Shown here piece by piece: positions 20,958 to 31,379 of a DNA stretch of 64,000 nucleotides. Origin of the DNA: Pinus tabuliformis (lineage: Eukaryota; Streptophyta; Pinopsida; Pinales; Pinaceae); contig CM062819.1 of assembly GCA_031772625.1 (NCBI GenBank), forward strand, positions 1,232,830,955 to 1,232,894,954. The letters are read 5' to 3'. The stretch's first letter is position 1; each line of letters starts with the position of its first letter. The notes under the pieces were generated by a model that worked only from the letters and a program-made list of their open reading frames with translations, searched no databases and had not been told where the DNA came from. A program made the translations under genes and the position numbers.

Positions 20958-22435
20958 CTATACATCTAGTTCTCGGTTTACCTAGACTCTTCTCTGTTCT
21001 CTCTTCCTTCTAAGAGCTCCCTATTCTTCAGCAATCCTTTTTCTGATCCACCAAATATCTTGCTGCATCCTACTAGTGTACATTCATCTCAGAAACTGAT
21101 CTTGGAAACCCTTGTTGTGCAAGATTTCCCACACTAACGCAGGTTACCAGGCTACACAGAGCTTTATAAAGCACTGTGCCTATGTACAAGGAGCATTAGT
21201 GACCCTACTAACTTTTTGTAACCACTGTTATAGAGCGTTAATCTCCCTTTGGCTTCATTTCCAGTAGTATCTGTGGACCAAAAGGGATGGAAAATCTTCT
21301 CATGGGTTGAAATAAGATCTGTAACTATATTATGTCAGCAAAATTGGTGTCCTAGAAATTTATTTTTAGGAAAAAGTTTTGGTTTGTCTCTCTTAAAAAA
21401 CATTTTTTCTTAAAGAAAGACTGATATTTTGTATACATCCTTCTGTTTAAATAGTTGTGAGTTGCTTCATTTTGGTTTTCAGTAGTTATTAGGAAATATT
21501 GGAAAAGAATATTTTGGTTATGCATGTGTTGAAAGACTATAGATGCACAGACGAAACTATGAATATGTGAAAAACATGACTATGTAGAATAAAGCTTGTT
21601 TGCATCAAATTGAAAAAAAAAATCAAAGCATTGTTTCTGCATGATTTATTGAGTCAAGAGTCTCACCGTATTTCATACGTCAACACCCCTACCAAAGACA
21701 AATAATCAAGTACACATCAAATTTACATTAAAATCAATCAATTAATCTTTTGAGAAACCAACATTAGCTAGGCTAGGATCTTGGGATAAGCATGTGAGTG
21801 AACTGCCCAAGGTTGAAAACCAAAACTAGTGTCGTTAACGAGCGAAAAATTCCTTCTGCACTCATATTACCAGGACCACTCCACTAACAAAAGAGAAAAA
21901 TATGAGACAACATCGAACTGTAATTGAAGGTAGCCTGCCTTCTCTTAAAAATCCTTTGGGCATTCTATGTACTGGGGGTCCCTTCGTGGATTTCGGAACT
22001 GAGTCGGCGACTCAGGTATCCTGCCCACACAGCGTGCTGTCTACGAGTATGTGCCCCACGGTGATGTCTGTGATCTAAGGTATCTCTAGTGGCCAAATTT
22101 ATAGGGACTTATACAAGGCGACTGGGATGGGATGTCCTGGTACCTAACACAGACGGACCTACTTTGTCTTCAGTTTTTGGGAGGGTGCTCATCTTCATGA
22201 GAGTACTTGGCCCCTCAATCTGAGGTTCGGGTGAAGCTCTAAAGTAACTGTAACTGTACATCTGGCCATCCTTCTATGTTATTCATTGAGATACGGGTTT
22301 CATCTCTGGTGATTGGTGCTTATCAGACGAGGTATTTTCCCTCTGTTTGCTGATTGATAGACTTAGTGTATTTTTTATATTAGGTACCCAAGTGTTATCA
22401 TTTTGAGACTTTAATGAACATCACGATAAAATTTA
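20958..22435 (+). other. Leader of element A
   Basis: No domain-bearing frame. A segment at 21125-21240 resembles part of the LTR (CACACTAACG, TTATAAAGC, then TTAGTGACCC.ACTAAC in the same order), so the leader carries a diverged partial LTR duplicate. Confidence 0.5.
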
Positions 22436-24650
22436 TTGATAAAATTAACAGTCACCGTGGCTACATCCGGCCCTCGTCGTCACTCTAGACGATTGTTAGG
22501 ACTTCCTCCACTCATTGTGGAGGATCTGCCGAGCTCCAGTGAACCGGATTCCCCATATTCAGGGAATCAGTCTCCCAGATCTCACACGGGATCTGTTTGG
22601 ACAACTGACGATTCAAGTTTTCCAGAGGATTTCTTCCTCATTTTAACCCTCCGCTCACAAGTCAATTGGACCCACTCTTAATTCCAGTGGCACCAGTACT
22701 TCCTGCTTTGGTAGTTGGAACATTTCCATCTATCTAGTCAACGACTAATGGGTTGTGGAACTTTAGGGACACTTTTGGTCCTTCACCACTCCCCCAGTCG
22801 ACAGTCTCCACAACACCGGTAATGGCGAATCCCGCTATCTTGTTTGTCCCAAGTACAACCACTCACACGACACCCTCTATGAGTGGAACCCAGTAGATGC
22901 CAGGTTCCACCCCTATGGTGCCACACTGCATACCTTCGACAAGTGCCACATATAGTGCTCCTTATAACACTCAATGCGGCACTATGGGTGTGGTTCCCAT
23001 TTACCAACAACATGGTCGACCTCCAATGTACAGTTCAAACCCCCAAAATCATATACCTGGGGGGATTCCCAATATGCACATGCCGGTAGGAAACGTAATA
23101 GTTCCCCCTCTGTTCTCAGGCATGCATGGTCAGTTGCTAATTGACATGAGTGCCCCCTCTGTCAATCAAGGCCAAATGGTCAGTTCCGTGTTGGGTGGGA
23201 ATCCACAAGGGTTCCCAACCAATCCATGGGGGAACCCTACTCACATACTCAAATGAGTCAAGGGGACACCGCTTATACTGGGGGCAATTTCATACCCCAA
23301 TATCAAAATCCTCATGGAAATCCACTCTACAACACCATACCGCAAAGAAACTGCTACACCACGCAACCCATGTACACTATGGGGAACCAAACGATGGGAG
23401 GAGCACAAAGCTCCTCAATTCATCCGTCATCACCATGGTCCGAATCGGGGGCACCTAACTCTCTGCCTTTCTTGGTAATGTTGGATATACCCGACTTATA
23501 CAAGCTGACAAACGATCCCATCTATCACAACTTACAATGGTCGCCGATCCCGCATAAAATACCAATGAACATCGCAAAGTTCGATGGAAAACAAGGGGAG
23601 GATCTGGGCACCCACATCACCACCTACCATCTCTGGTGTGTTTCAAACTCTATGGTGGATGATAGTGTCCGGTTACGTCTTTTCCCCACACCCTCACTAG
23701 CAACGTAGTGAAATGGTATATTGAGTTACCATGTGCGTCAGTAAACACCTTTGACACTTTAGCGATGGAATTCCTAAAGCACTTCCAGTTACCAATCCGC
23801 TATGAGACTGGGACAGAGCTCCTCACTTCATTTCGTTAGGATACCGCCACCCACATCTCCGATCATATTCATGAATGGAGACGTAGGCAGAGGTTAGTAA
23901 AATCTCCCATCCCAGACTTTCTCTTAACGAACTGGTTCTGCAAGTCCTTACTCCCGCAAATCACTAGAGATGTCGCTCTAGGTGGTGCGGTCACAAAAGA
24001 CTAATCCATACGTCGTGCCCAGCACTTAGATTTGATATATTCACAGTCTGGCACTCTTTACGACATAATCCCCAATGCTCCTAGGAACCCCAATGCTTCC
24101 GCCACTCAGCACCCCGGAGTGCACGCCGACGGGATTGTCGGCGCAACCTCTAGGGCTGTTGTAAAACAACTCAGTGGTTCCATTGCCAAGTTGGTAGTGG
24201 ACCCCTCTACCAATATGACTGCTCTTCCTGCCACTGCGATAAACTCTGTGTAGTCTACGCAAAAATCCAGTGGCAAGAACAAGAAGAATAAGAAAAAGAC
24301 CGCTCCTTCTGAAGAGCAGTCACCCAAGCAGCCCAACCTAAAACAGAAGGCCACTGCGCCTACTGATGAGGAAAAGGATAAACCCACCAGATATCCATGT
24401 AAACTCTGTGCTGAAGACCACACGACTTGGTGTTGTCCACGGCTTTAGGAATGCACAGACTACCTTGCCAAAAGGGATTCTGGTAAGGCCCCCGCTGTCC
24501 TTAGAAATCCTTTTCCCACTCAACAGCAGCAAAATCTTATTGCAAACCAACCACAACCCCCGCAAGGGGGCAATGATGGTTCGCAACATCCTTCAGCTGG
24601 TGAAGGATCTTCTACCATTTTCACATTTGAAATGGTAGAACTCGCCACAA
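22436..24650 (+). pseudogene. Ty3/gypsy gag of element A
   Basis: Gag forms the particle and binds RNA. A Pro/Ser-rich start and a Gln/Asn/Pro/Gly-rich linker (about 22890-23460) lead into the gag core: IAKFDGKQGED near 23570, then a WYIELP segment (23714), FLKHFQLPIRYETGTELL and ISDHIHEWRRRQRL. A CX2CX3HX4C knuckle (CKLCAEDHTTWCC) lies at 24398-24436. Two or three frameshifts occur in the N-terminal half; from about 23700 on, the frame runs unshifted into protease with only stops (for example at 23837, 24251 and 24446). Good family match; not functional. Confidence 0.8.
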
Positions 24651-25801
24651 GAGCCAAATATTATGGAGCTCCTGTTGCTCCTGTAGCAGAACCATCCTTA
24701 GGTCAAAACCCACCGCCGCCTAATGATTTTCATATTGAAAGGTTAGTTGAGGACTTTGTAATTCGACCCCCAAAAGGGGCACTTTGACACAAAATGCACA
24801 ATACAACTGCACGTGCCACCCAACACTACAACATTGTAGAATATTTGGTGTAAGCATCGCCGGCTATGTCGGTGCTCGAAGTATTACAAACATGCCTAAC
24901 ATAACAGAAAGATTTGCTTTCGGCTATTGGTGGTATTGACCCAATGGATTCCATGCTTGCTATTTTCGACATGGACAAGTGTAAACCTCCCCTTTCTCAC
25001 CAGCTTGCATTCCAGGTGCATATAACTTCGAAAGGTAAAGGTATACATAGAACTGTCATCGACAAAGGTGCTTCTACCTGCGTCATGTCAGCTTCATGTT
25101 GGCTCACCCTGGGTTCTCCAACCCTATCGCCACCGTCAAACTCCCTTAAAGTTTTCGACGACCACACCTTTATCCCAAAAGGTTACCTATCTAGCTATCC
25201 CATCACCTTGAGTGGGAAAACAGTAATAGTAGATATTGAAGTCGTGGATCATAAACTCGACTATAATCTGCTTTTGGGCCACACTTGGACTTATGCCATG
25301 AAGGCCGTTGTGTCTTCAATCTTCCGTATCATCCTTTTTCCCTTCGATGGAAATATAGTCAAAGTAGACCAACTGTCCTTTTGCACCTCGGATTACTCTC
25401 CGTTACCTAGCAGTTTTGTACCCTTAGTGGGTGGTGTACCTGACTCTTACATCAGTATCGGTACTGGTCTCTTGAAGGCTTCTTCCCTCATGGGTTGTTT
25501 CCCTCTTCAGCCGCCCCAGGTTCCACAGACGGTCAATATGCTTACATATATTCCTCATGAACAAATCGATCCATGGATCCTACCGGCTCCTTCAGACATT
25601 GACACATACGGAGAAAAAAGGCCACTGTCACCAGCTAAACTGGCCTACCAAGCCATTCAATTTGCATCTGAATCTTCGGTCACTTTGGTTTCGGCCAATG
25701 GTACCACTGCCCCTCCCATAACCGCTCCTTCTTTCGATCCACTCAATCAAGTCCTACATATGGACGAAGCTTTTAGAGAGATCACGAGTTTAGAAGAATG
25801 A
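24651..25801 (+). pseudogene. Aspartic protease region of element A
   Basis: Retropepsin that would cut the gag-pol polyprotein. It is in the gag frame. The first 260 bp have three stops; the clean part from 24914 is 295 codons. Active site VIDKGAS (Asp at residue 50 of that part) has Lys where Ser/Thr is typical, and DYNLLLGHTW (about residues 116-125) is the second conserved block. A long Pro/Ser/Thr-rich linker follows to 25801, ending in TGA. Confidence 0.75.
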
Positions 25802-26146
25802 CCTTGGGAGGATTCGCACCATCGTGTTTCAATATCTAATTTGGACATGATGCCTCTTCAAATCTTGTCACCTGACGCACATGAAATTGTTTCCTCACCG
25901 TATACGACTATCCAACCTTTGGACTCAGAAGGAAACAGGGGCAATATTTCAAAAACATTGCTCCTCGATATTTCTGTCATGATAGGCATCGTGGAAAACA
26001 TACAGATTGGAGCCAATCGCAATCTTGAGGAAATTGTGAGCTTCACCTGCCCTTTTAAAGACTTCCGCGATGTTTTCCATCGGTCTTATGAGGAAATGCA
26101 TGGCATAGACCCTTCTATCATCAAGCATGAGATCGAAGAAGATTGA
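25802..26146 (+). pseudogene. N-terminal edge of RT (element A)
   Basis: Continues the same frame. IQIGANRNLEEI and FRDVFHRSYEEMHGIDPSI are the well-conserved lead-in to Ty3/gypsy RT. The stop at 26144-26146 coincides with the first base of the hairpin array, so no palm domain or catalytic Asp residues exist. The RT is lost by deletion or replacement exactly at this junction. Confidence 0.75.
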
Positions 26147-27360
26147 GCATTCTTTTTATGGTATTTTTCTTGCTCGTTAATCCAAAAAATCCTTGAGTCT
26201 CCTTCTTCAGGTTCATTAAACTACCATGAAGAAGATCAAGCATTATTTTTATGGTATTTTTCTTACTCGTTAATCCGAAAAACCTCGAGTCTTCTTCTTT
26301 GGGCTCGTTAAACTACTACAACAAAGGTTAGAGCACTTTTCGTGATATTTTATTGCTCTTTAAAAAATAGAAACATCTCCAAGTTTTCATCGTTGCGCTC
26401 GTTAAATCCATACAACAATGCTCTGAGCAACTCTTTTTTGATTTTTTTCCAGCTCATAAACTGAAAAATACCAAAGAAGCATTATTTTTAGGTGCTTTTT
26501 TCTCGCCCTTCAAACTGAAAAAATCTTGAGCTTAGTCTTTCTGCTCATTAAAATTGATGAAGATGACTCGAGCATTCTTTTAGGTGCTTTTCCCACTCGT
26601 TAAACCAAAAAATCCCAAGTTTTTGTTATTGGGCTCGCTAAAAATATACAGCAGCAGCAAGAGCACTTTCTTTTTTGGGACTGTTTCTTGCTCTTAAATC
26701 GAAAAATACCTGAGTTTTTCCCCTCCTTCAAGCTCATAAAACTATGAAGAAAGGATGAGCCATTCTTTTCCCTCTTTTTCTCGCTCACTAAACTTAAAAA
26801 TATACCCTGAGTTTTCTTCATTTGACTCATTAAAAATTTTGATGAAGGTATTGAGTTTTTCGTCGCGTGACTCATTAGAAATTCACGACGAAAAATGAGT
26901 TTAGTCCGTTGCCTCGTACTCATAACAAAATGAGGTCGACATCTATTGAAAATAGGTTTCTCTTTATCCGAGTTCAACAGATTAAATTACGGAAAAGTAA
27001 CCGATCCGGGTATACTATTAACCTTTTGTCGCACCCGGCTAACAACTATGACAAAGGGACCACCATGTAGTCTCTCTTTACGATCTTTTCAGACTATATA
27101 AATATGAAAAGACCACTGAGTTGTCTAGTCTGGACTCTTTAAATTACACAGACAAGATATAGAGTCGTTCTTTTTACAATACTTTTCAGACTCTTAAAAC
27201 ATGAAAAAATCGACGAGTTTACCTGTTTGGACTCATTAAACTAATCAGATAGGGAAAAGTGTCGTTCTTTTTGTGATCCTTTTCAAACTCTTTAAACATG
27301 AAAAGATTGATGAGTTTACCCATCTGGACTCATTAAATTAATCAGATGGGGAAAGTGGAC
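26145..27360 (+). repeat. Chain of hairpins (tandem repeat, period about 93 bp)
   Basis: Units start at about 26145, 26237, 26331, 26424, 26570, 26660 and 26757. Each tends to hold one stem of type GAGCA/TGCTC and a second stem whose arms differ between units: CTTCTTCA/TGAAGAAG (26202-26234), TTTTTCGTC/GACGAAAAA plus GTGA/TCAC (26856-26895), CTTTTCA/TGAAAAG (27085-27112), CCCATCTG/CAGATGGG (27319-27350). Loops share a CTCGTTAAA or GACTCATTAAA core. Pairing is kept while arm sequence changes. It sits between the truncated RT and the 3' region of element A. Confidence 0.8.
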
Positions 27361-28450
27361 AATACAACTGTATTCCATATTAGAAAGTGTGGTTTGGCAG
27401 CAGTCGTTCCCTTTAACGTGTCACTCCCTCAGATAAACCTTCCTTTTGATGGCCTCTTAATATGAAGCCTACCATTCTATGAGTTTTAGCCTATATACCC
27501 TGATGTAATTGTGTCTCTGTATCCTAACACTCTGTAGTTTTCATGAGTCTAATGCTATCTGGTTAAAACCATTGTCGTGCCTTCTATTGTTCAAGGGTTA
27601 CCCATTTGTTTCCTCGATCAACCGATCAAACATATCCTTTCATCACGTCCTCCGTTGTTTAGACCCAAATACTCAAAATATTCCTCAAAAAACAAAATCA
27701 TTCTTGTCCCGTTTTGTGTCGATTGATGTAGGACACATCATTGCCTACCTTTCAACAGGTTTATTCCTATCAACTTCAACACTCTATCTAGGAAGATAAC
27801 CCAGAAACACATTCAGTGCCTTTGTGCTTGTAGACATTAATGGCAGGTTACCTTGTGTTTGATCAGGGGTTCTCATTTTTGGCTACTGGCTAAGCGATTC
27901 TATGGATGTTCGACAACAAAGAAATCTTTCACACTCGCTAGTTTTTACTGTGCATCTTGGATACCATCACCATTATCGATGGCATTCCTCGCATCTATTA
28001 ACGGTCTCCATTATTGACTGGTAATCAGATGATTTCATGCATGTTCGACATCAACACCTATTTTTCACATGTATCGATCTATGCTGTTCGGTGAAGCGAA
28101 AATCAAGACCTTGGGTAGAGGCTTGCATCATTCAGCCTTGTTTCCTCTCCCAAGCTGCGGATATTGTTTTTTGGAGATAACTTTTTCAGGATAATTCTAT
28201 TATGACACTAGATCTGCATTGTGCTTATCAATGGACAACCTTGTTATATGTCTTTGGAGAAAATTACTCTGGCATAGCTACAGAGCATGGGAATGCCCGA
28301 CTCAAGGCATGATTTTAGCAGTTTTATATATATTTGTTGTATCAGGTTTTCCTTGCTGCCCAAAGCTTCTCTCTCTCTAAAAATTTTGATAGGAAAAATT
28401 ACAGTTTTAGTAAATTATTGCGACCATCGTCTCTGCCTCTGATCTCATAC
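27361..28450 (+). other. 3' region of element A
   Basis: No recognisable domain; the longest frame is 96 codons (27509-27799) and unlike known proteins. Probably 3' untranslated or a fully decayed extra ORF. Confidence 0.45.
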
Positions 28451-28463
28451 TTTAGGGGGCATC
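28451..28463 (+). other. Polypurine tract of element A
   Basis: TTTAGGGGGCATC directly before the 3' LTR start TGTTATAC, the plus-strand primer site. Confidence 0.7.
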
Positions 28464-29497
28464 TGTTATACAACAAAATGACCTCCTCATCAACTCAGAG
28501 GTGAAAGACATGATGACTGAAGCAAAGACCACAATTGCAAGCCTTGATTCCACACTAACACTGGTTGCACGCTGAAAACCTGCATTATAAAGCTTGTTAC
28601 CAAGCCTAAGGGAGCGTTAGTGACCCCACTAACTCATGTTACTAGTGAAGGGGGAGTGTTAGTGAAACTAAGAGAAGTTCAATGGGTCAAGCCAATGAAT
28701 TGAATCACAAATATCTAGATATTTATCCCTAAATTTGCTCAAGAAAATCAAGGAAACATCCAAAATCAAGATATTTGGAGGATTTATAATCTAAGAAAAG
28801 AAGGCAAATGGGAAAGAGCTGAAAAGCGGAGCAAGTTCATTTCTTTTTCCCTAGTGAACTCTAGGAGGAGCTTGGAAACCCTAACTCAATTGCTATATAA
28901 GTAAAGTGAGGGTTATTGTGAAAGGGGTCAAAGCATTTGAAAGGATAGCCAACTAAGTTGTTGTGAACTGTCACACACTTGAAGAAGTGAGCTAAAAGAG
29001 AGAGAGAGAGAGAGAGGAGAAGAAAGGGCAAGGGAATACTGATACAATGGATGGTTGTAATCACTCTTCCATTATTAATACAGAACTGCAGTTGTGTTCC
29101 CTACTCCATAGTGTCAGTAACATTGTTCATTAAGTTGTTCATTTCGATACTTGTTTAGATGAGTGGTTTAGTTGTATGCTAATAGATGTTCATTGTGCAT
29201 TCTTATATTAGTTTTCAATATTGTATGTTGTGATTGTGTTTGCCTTTCCTTTGTGCAGGAATTGATTTGGAGTTGGCTTTGAGGGAGTTCTTCTTGGCTG
29301 CATAGCGATCTCCAAACAAATCTAGAAGGAGACTTGAGGTAATCCTCTTTCCATACTTTGTTAACTTATATTTGATAGATGAACATGTGTATAACTTGGT
29401 AGCTTCTGCAGATAATCTTATAGTCTGTCGAAGGTCTCGGGAAGGCCTTTGAGGGTAGTTTTCATTCTCCATACACCATGCATTTTACCCCATAGCA
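28464..29497 (+). repeat. 3' LTR of element A
   Basis: Partner of 19905-20935, ending in CCCCATAGCA and followed by TGTGC. TATATAA at 28894-28900. Confidence 0.9.
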
Positions 29498-29502
29498 TGT
29501 GC

Positions 29503-30008
29503 ATTTTTCATCTATACTAAGGAAATTGAACTATTTCGGTGGCTTTGGGACTTATCTTGTTGAAGGTGTGTTGTATTTTATTTAACAATCATTGCTTCCT
29601 TGTGAAACATTTCACTAGTTGATAAATGATTCATTCATATGTATATGCTCGTGTGCCTTTTCTATATTTTTACTATTAATTGTACTTAAAGGGCCCACTT
29701 TTCTCTTTCCTTTCTGTAGAAGGACCTTGATACTTTCCGCAACTAAACATTTCACAAGGCATACTCACTTCTTGATCTGAACATACTTGTGTATTACTCT
29801 CTTGTGATGAAATTTGTAGCCAAGGAAATTCTACAAGAATACATGGCAGTTGGGCAAATACTCTGGATGGGGATCCTACTCCAAACAGTGTGAGATCTAA
29901 TTGGGACTTAAATCAAGGAGACCCCCTTGGTTGATGAATTTATAGCATCGTCAACAAAATGATGCTAGAAGGAGGGCCAGGTGACAAGTTGTTCTTGCTG
30001 AGTCTATT
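29503..30008 (+). other. Unassigned DNA before the gag of element H
   Basis: No conserved domain. It lies between the insertion point of A and the gag of H and could be leader or LTR of H. Confidence 0.35.
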
Positions 30009-30345
30009 TTGAACCTGTTATCTGAAGTGGCTCGTCTTCAAATCATACTCCTGGGGTGTTTTTCTAACCTGTCCCCTGGTGAACATTCAATCCCCAATGA
30101 TTTTATCCATTACTTGTCTCAATTCAAGTTTTATGGTGAGGATGATACATCCATTGTTGAGCATGCTTCTATTTTCTCTAAGTTCAGTGAATACTATGAA
30201 ATTGATTGTGAAGATGTGGATTGTATTCTCTTTTTCCTCACCCTTGAAGGTCAAGTTAGTCGAGGGTGTCACACTCTACCACCTTCTTCCATTCATTCTC
30301 TTAAACACCTCATCAAGGAGCTTCATTTAGCATTTGATAAGTATG
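30009..30345 (+). pseudogene. gag of element H, part 1
   Basis: Retrotransposon gag core with IDCEDVDCILFFLTLEGQV and SIHSLKHLIKELHLAFDKY, the pattern of a Ty3-type capsid helical region. The frame is open for 112 codons and is cut inside a codon by element B. It resumes at 40469, so this and the next part were one gene. Identity as gag is by pattern; the exact start is uncertain. Confidence 0.65.
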
Positions 30346-31295
30346 TGTTGGGATGGGGTCCCCTAGGGTCAATTTTGGGGCAAAACCCCAAGTTTTGTTG
30401 TATAAAGATGTAAAGTCTCCACAAATTGTGGTCACGGAGCGCGTAGTTAGTTAAATAATCATAAAGGGTTTTACCCTTCTTTATGTAAGTTGAGTCAGCT
30501 TTTTGAGGATCTACCCATCTTCTGCGGACCATGGGATTGTATAAATAAGTGTGTCTTAGCATCCAAGAAAAGAAGAAATGAAGTTTGTCTATGGGAGAAG
30601 TCTAGAGAGTTAGCAGAGAAGAGTAGGAAGAAATGCTTTGCAGCTGTGTGCACAGAGGCCTAGGGTATAGCCTGCAGCTGAGTGCGCAGACCCCTACAGT
30701 TGAGTGTGCAGGGAAGTTTGAGTCTATAAGCTGAACTAAATATTAATAAAGAATATTGTTGCCGAAATACCCCTGTTTATCTCTTACTTATTCTTTATAT
30801 AAAGGCGCTTTATGTTATGATGGGTTTATGAAATAATGATGTATTGATGCATGACTTTACTTGTTATATGAAAGCAATTAATGTGACCTGTTTATACGAA
30901 GATTATCTTGTTGTATGTTAAAGTTATCGAACACTTAGGCTGATCTAAGTAATTCTTGGGTTAAGAGTAATCTCTGATGTGTGTAAGTAACTGATTAGTA
31001 TGTTCATGGTCCGCAAAAAATAGTCATAGACCTTTGCGGAGGTCTAGAGGCTGATAAAAGGGAGTTATATCGATAAGTTATAAGGGCTTATCAATCTGCA
31101 TGAAGGCAGATTCATGGCATAAAACGACATCACACTGATCTCTGGGTGTGGAAACTTGATTCCAGCATCCCCCCATGATGCTTTGGGTGAGACTTTGGTC
31201 CGCACTCCACATATTAATGCCGAAAAGGCCAGTAGTGTAGGGATTTGTTTGGCGCAACTAACTCTGAACCTGGGTCAGGACCCACTAAGCCAACA
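30346..31295 (+). repeat. 5' LTR of element B
   Basis: Starts TGTTGGGATGGGG and ends CCAACA. TATAAATA at 30540-30547 and an AATAAA at 30745-30750 are candidates for promoter and polyadenylation signal. Confidence 0.9.
30540..30547 (+). promoter_or_regulatory. TATA box of element B LTR
   Basis: TATAAATA, conserved at 39695-39702 and, as TATAAGTA, at 59208-59215 in B'. Confidence 0.6.
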
Positions 31296-31297
31296 AA

Positions 31298-31316
31298 TGG
31301 TTCTATTGTCGGGACC
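31298..31316 (+). other. Primer binding site, tRNA-Glu type (element B)
   Basis: TGGTTCTATTGTCGGGACC, 2 bp after the LTR, resembles the complement of the plant tRNA-Glu 3' end with a few changes. B' has a close variant at 59990-60008. Confidence 0.65.
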
Positions 31317-31379
31317 AGGATCTGCATAAAGAGATGTGTGATGTCGCATCACTAGAATCTGACAAAGAAAGAAATTAAG

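Larger units (their letters stand above)
19905..29497 (+). mobile_element. Complete Ty3/gypsy element A lacking most of pol
   Basis: LTRs 19905-20935 and 28464-29497 (1031 and 1034 bp) are flanked by TGTGC duplications (19900-19904 and 29498-29502). The PBS matches tRNA-Arg with one mismatch and a purine tract precedes the 3' LTR. The order inside is leader, gag, protease, first segment of RT, then a 1.2 kb hairpin array and an uncharacterised 3' region. RT core, RNase H and integrase are absent. The gag type and the tRNA-Arg primer recall the Tat/Ogre group. By eye the first 200 bp of the two LTRs differ by about 5-8%. Confidence 0.9.

Noticed and set aside
26600..26977. 125-codon minus-strand frame
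   Set aside because: It reads through the hairpin array; its Lys/Ser-rich content follows from the repeated T-rich arms. Coding cannot be fully excluded, but the period and pairing explain the sequence better.
26145..27360. CRISPR-like array
   Set aside because: Regular spacing suggested it, but repeats are diverged, there are no unique spacers, and the sequence is inside a plant retrotransposon.
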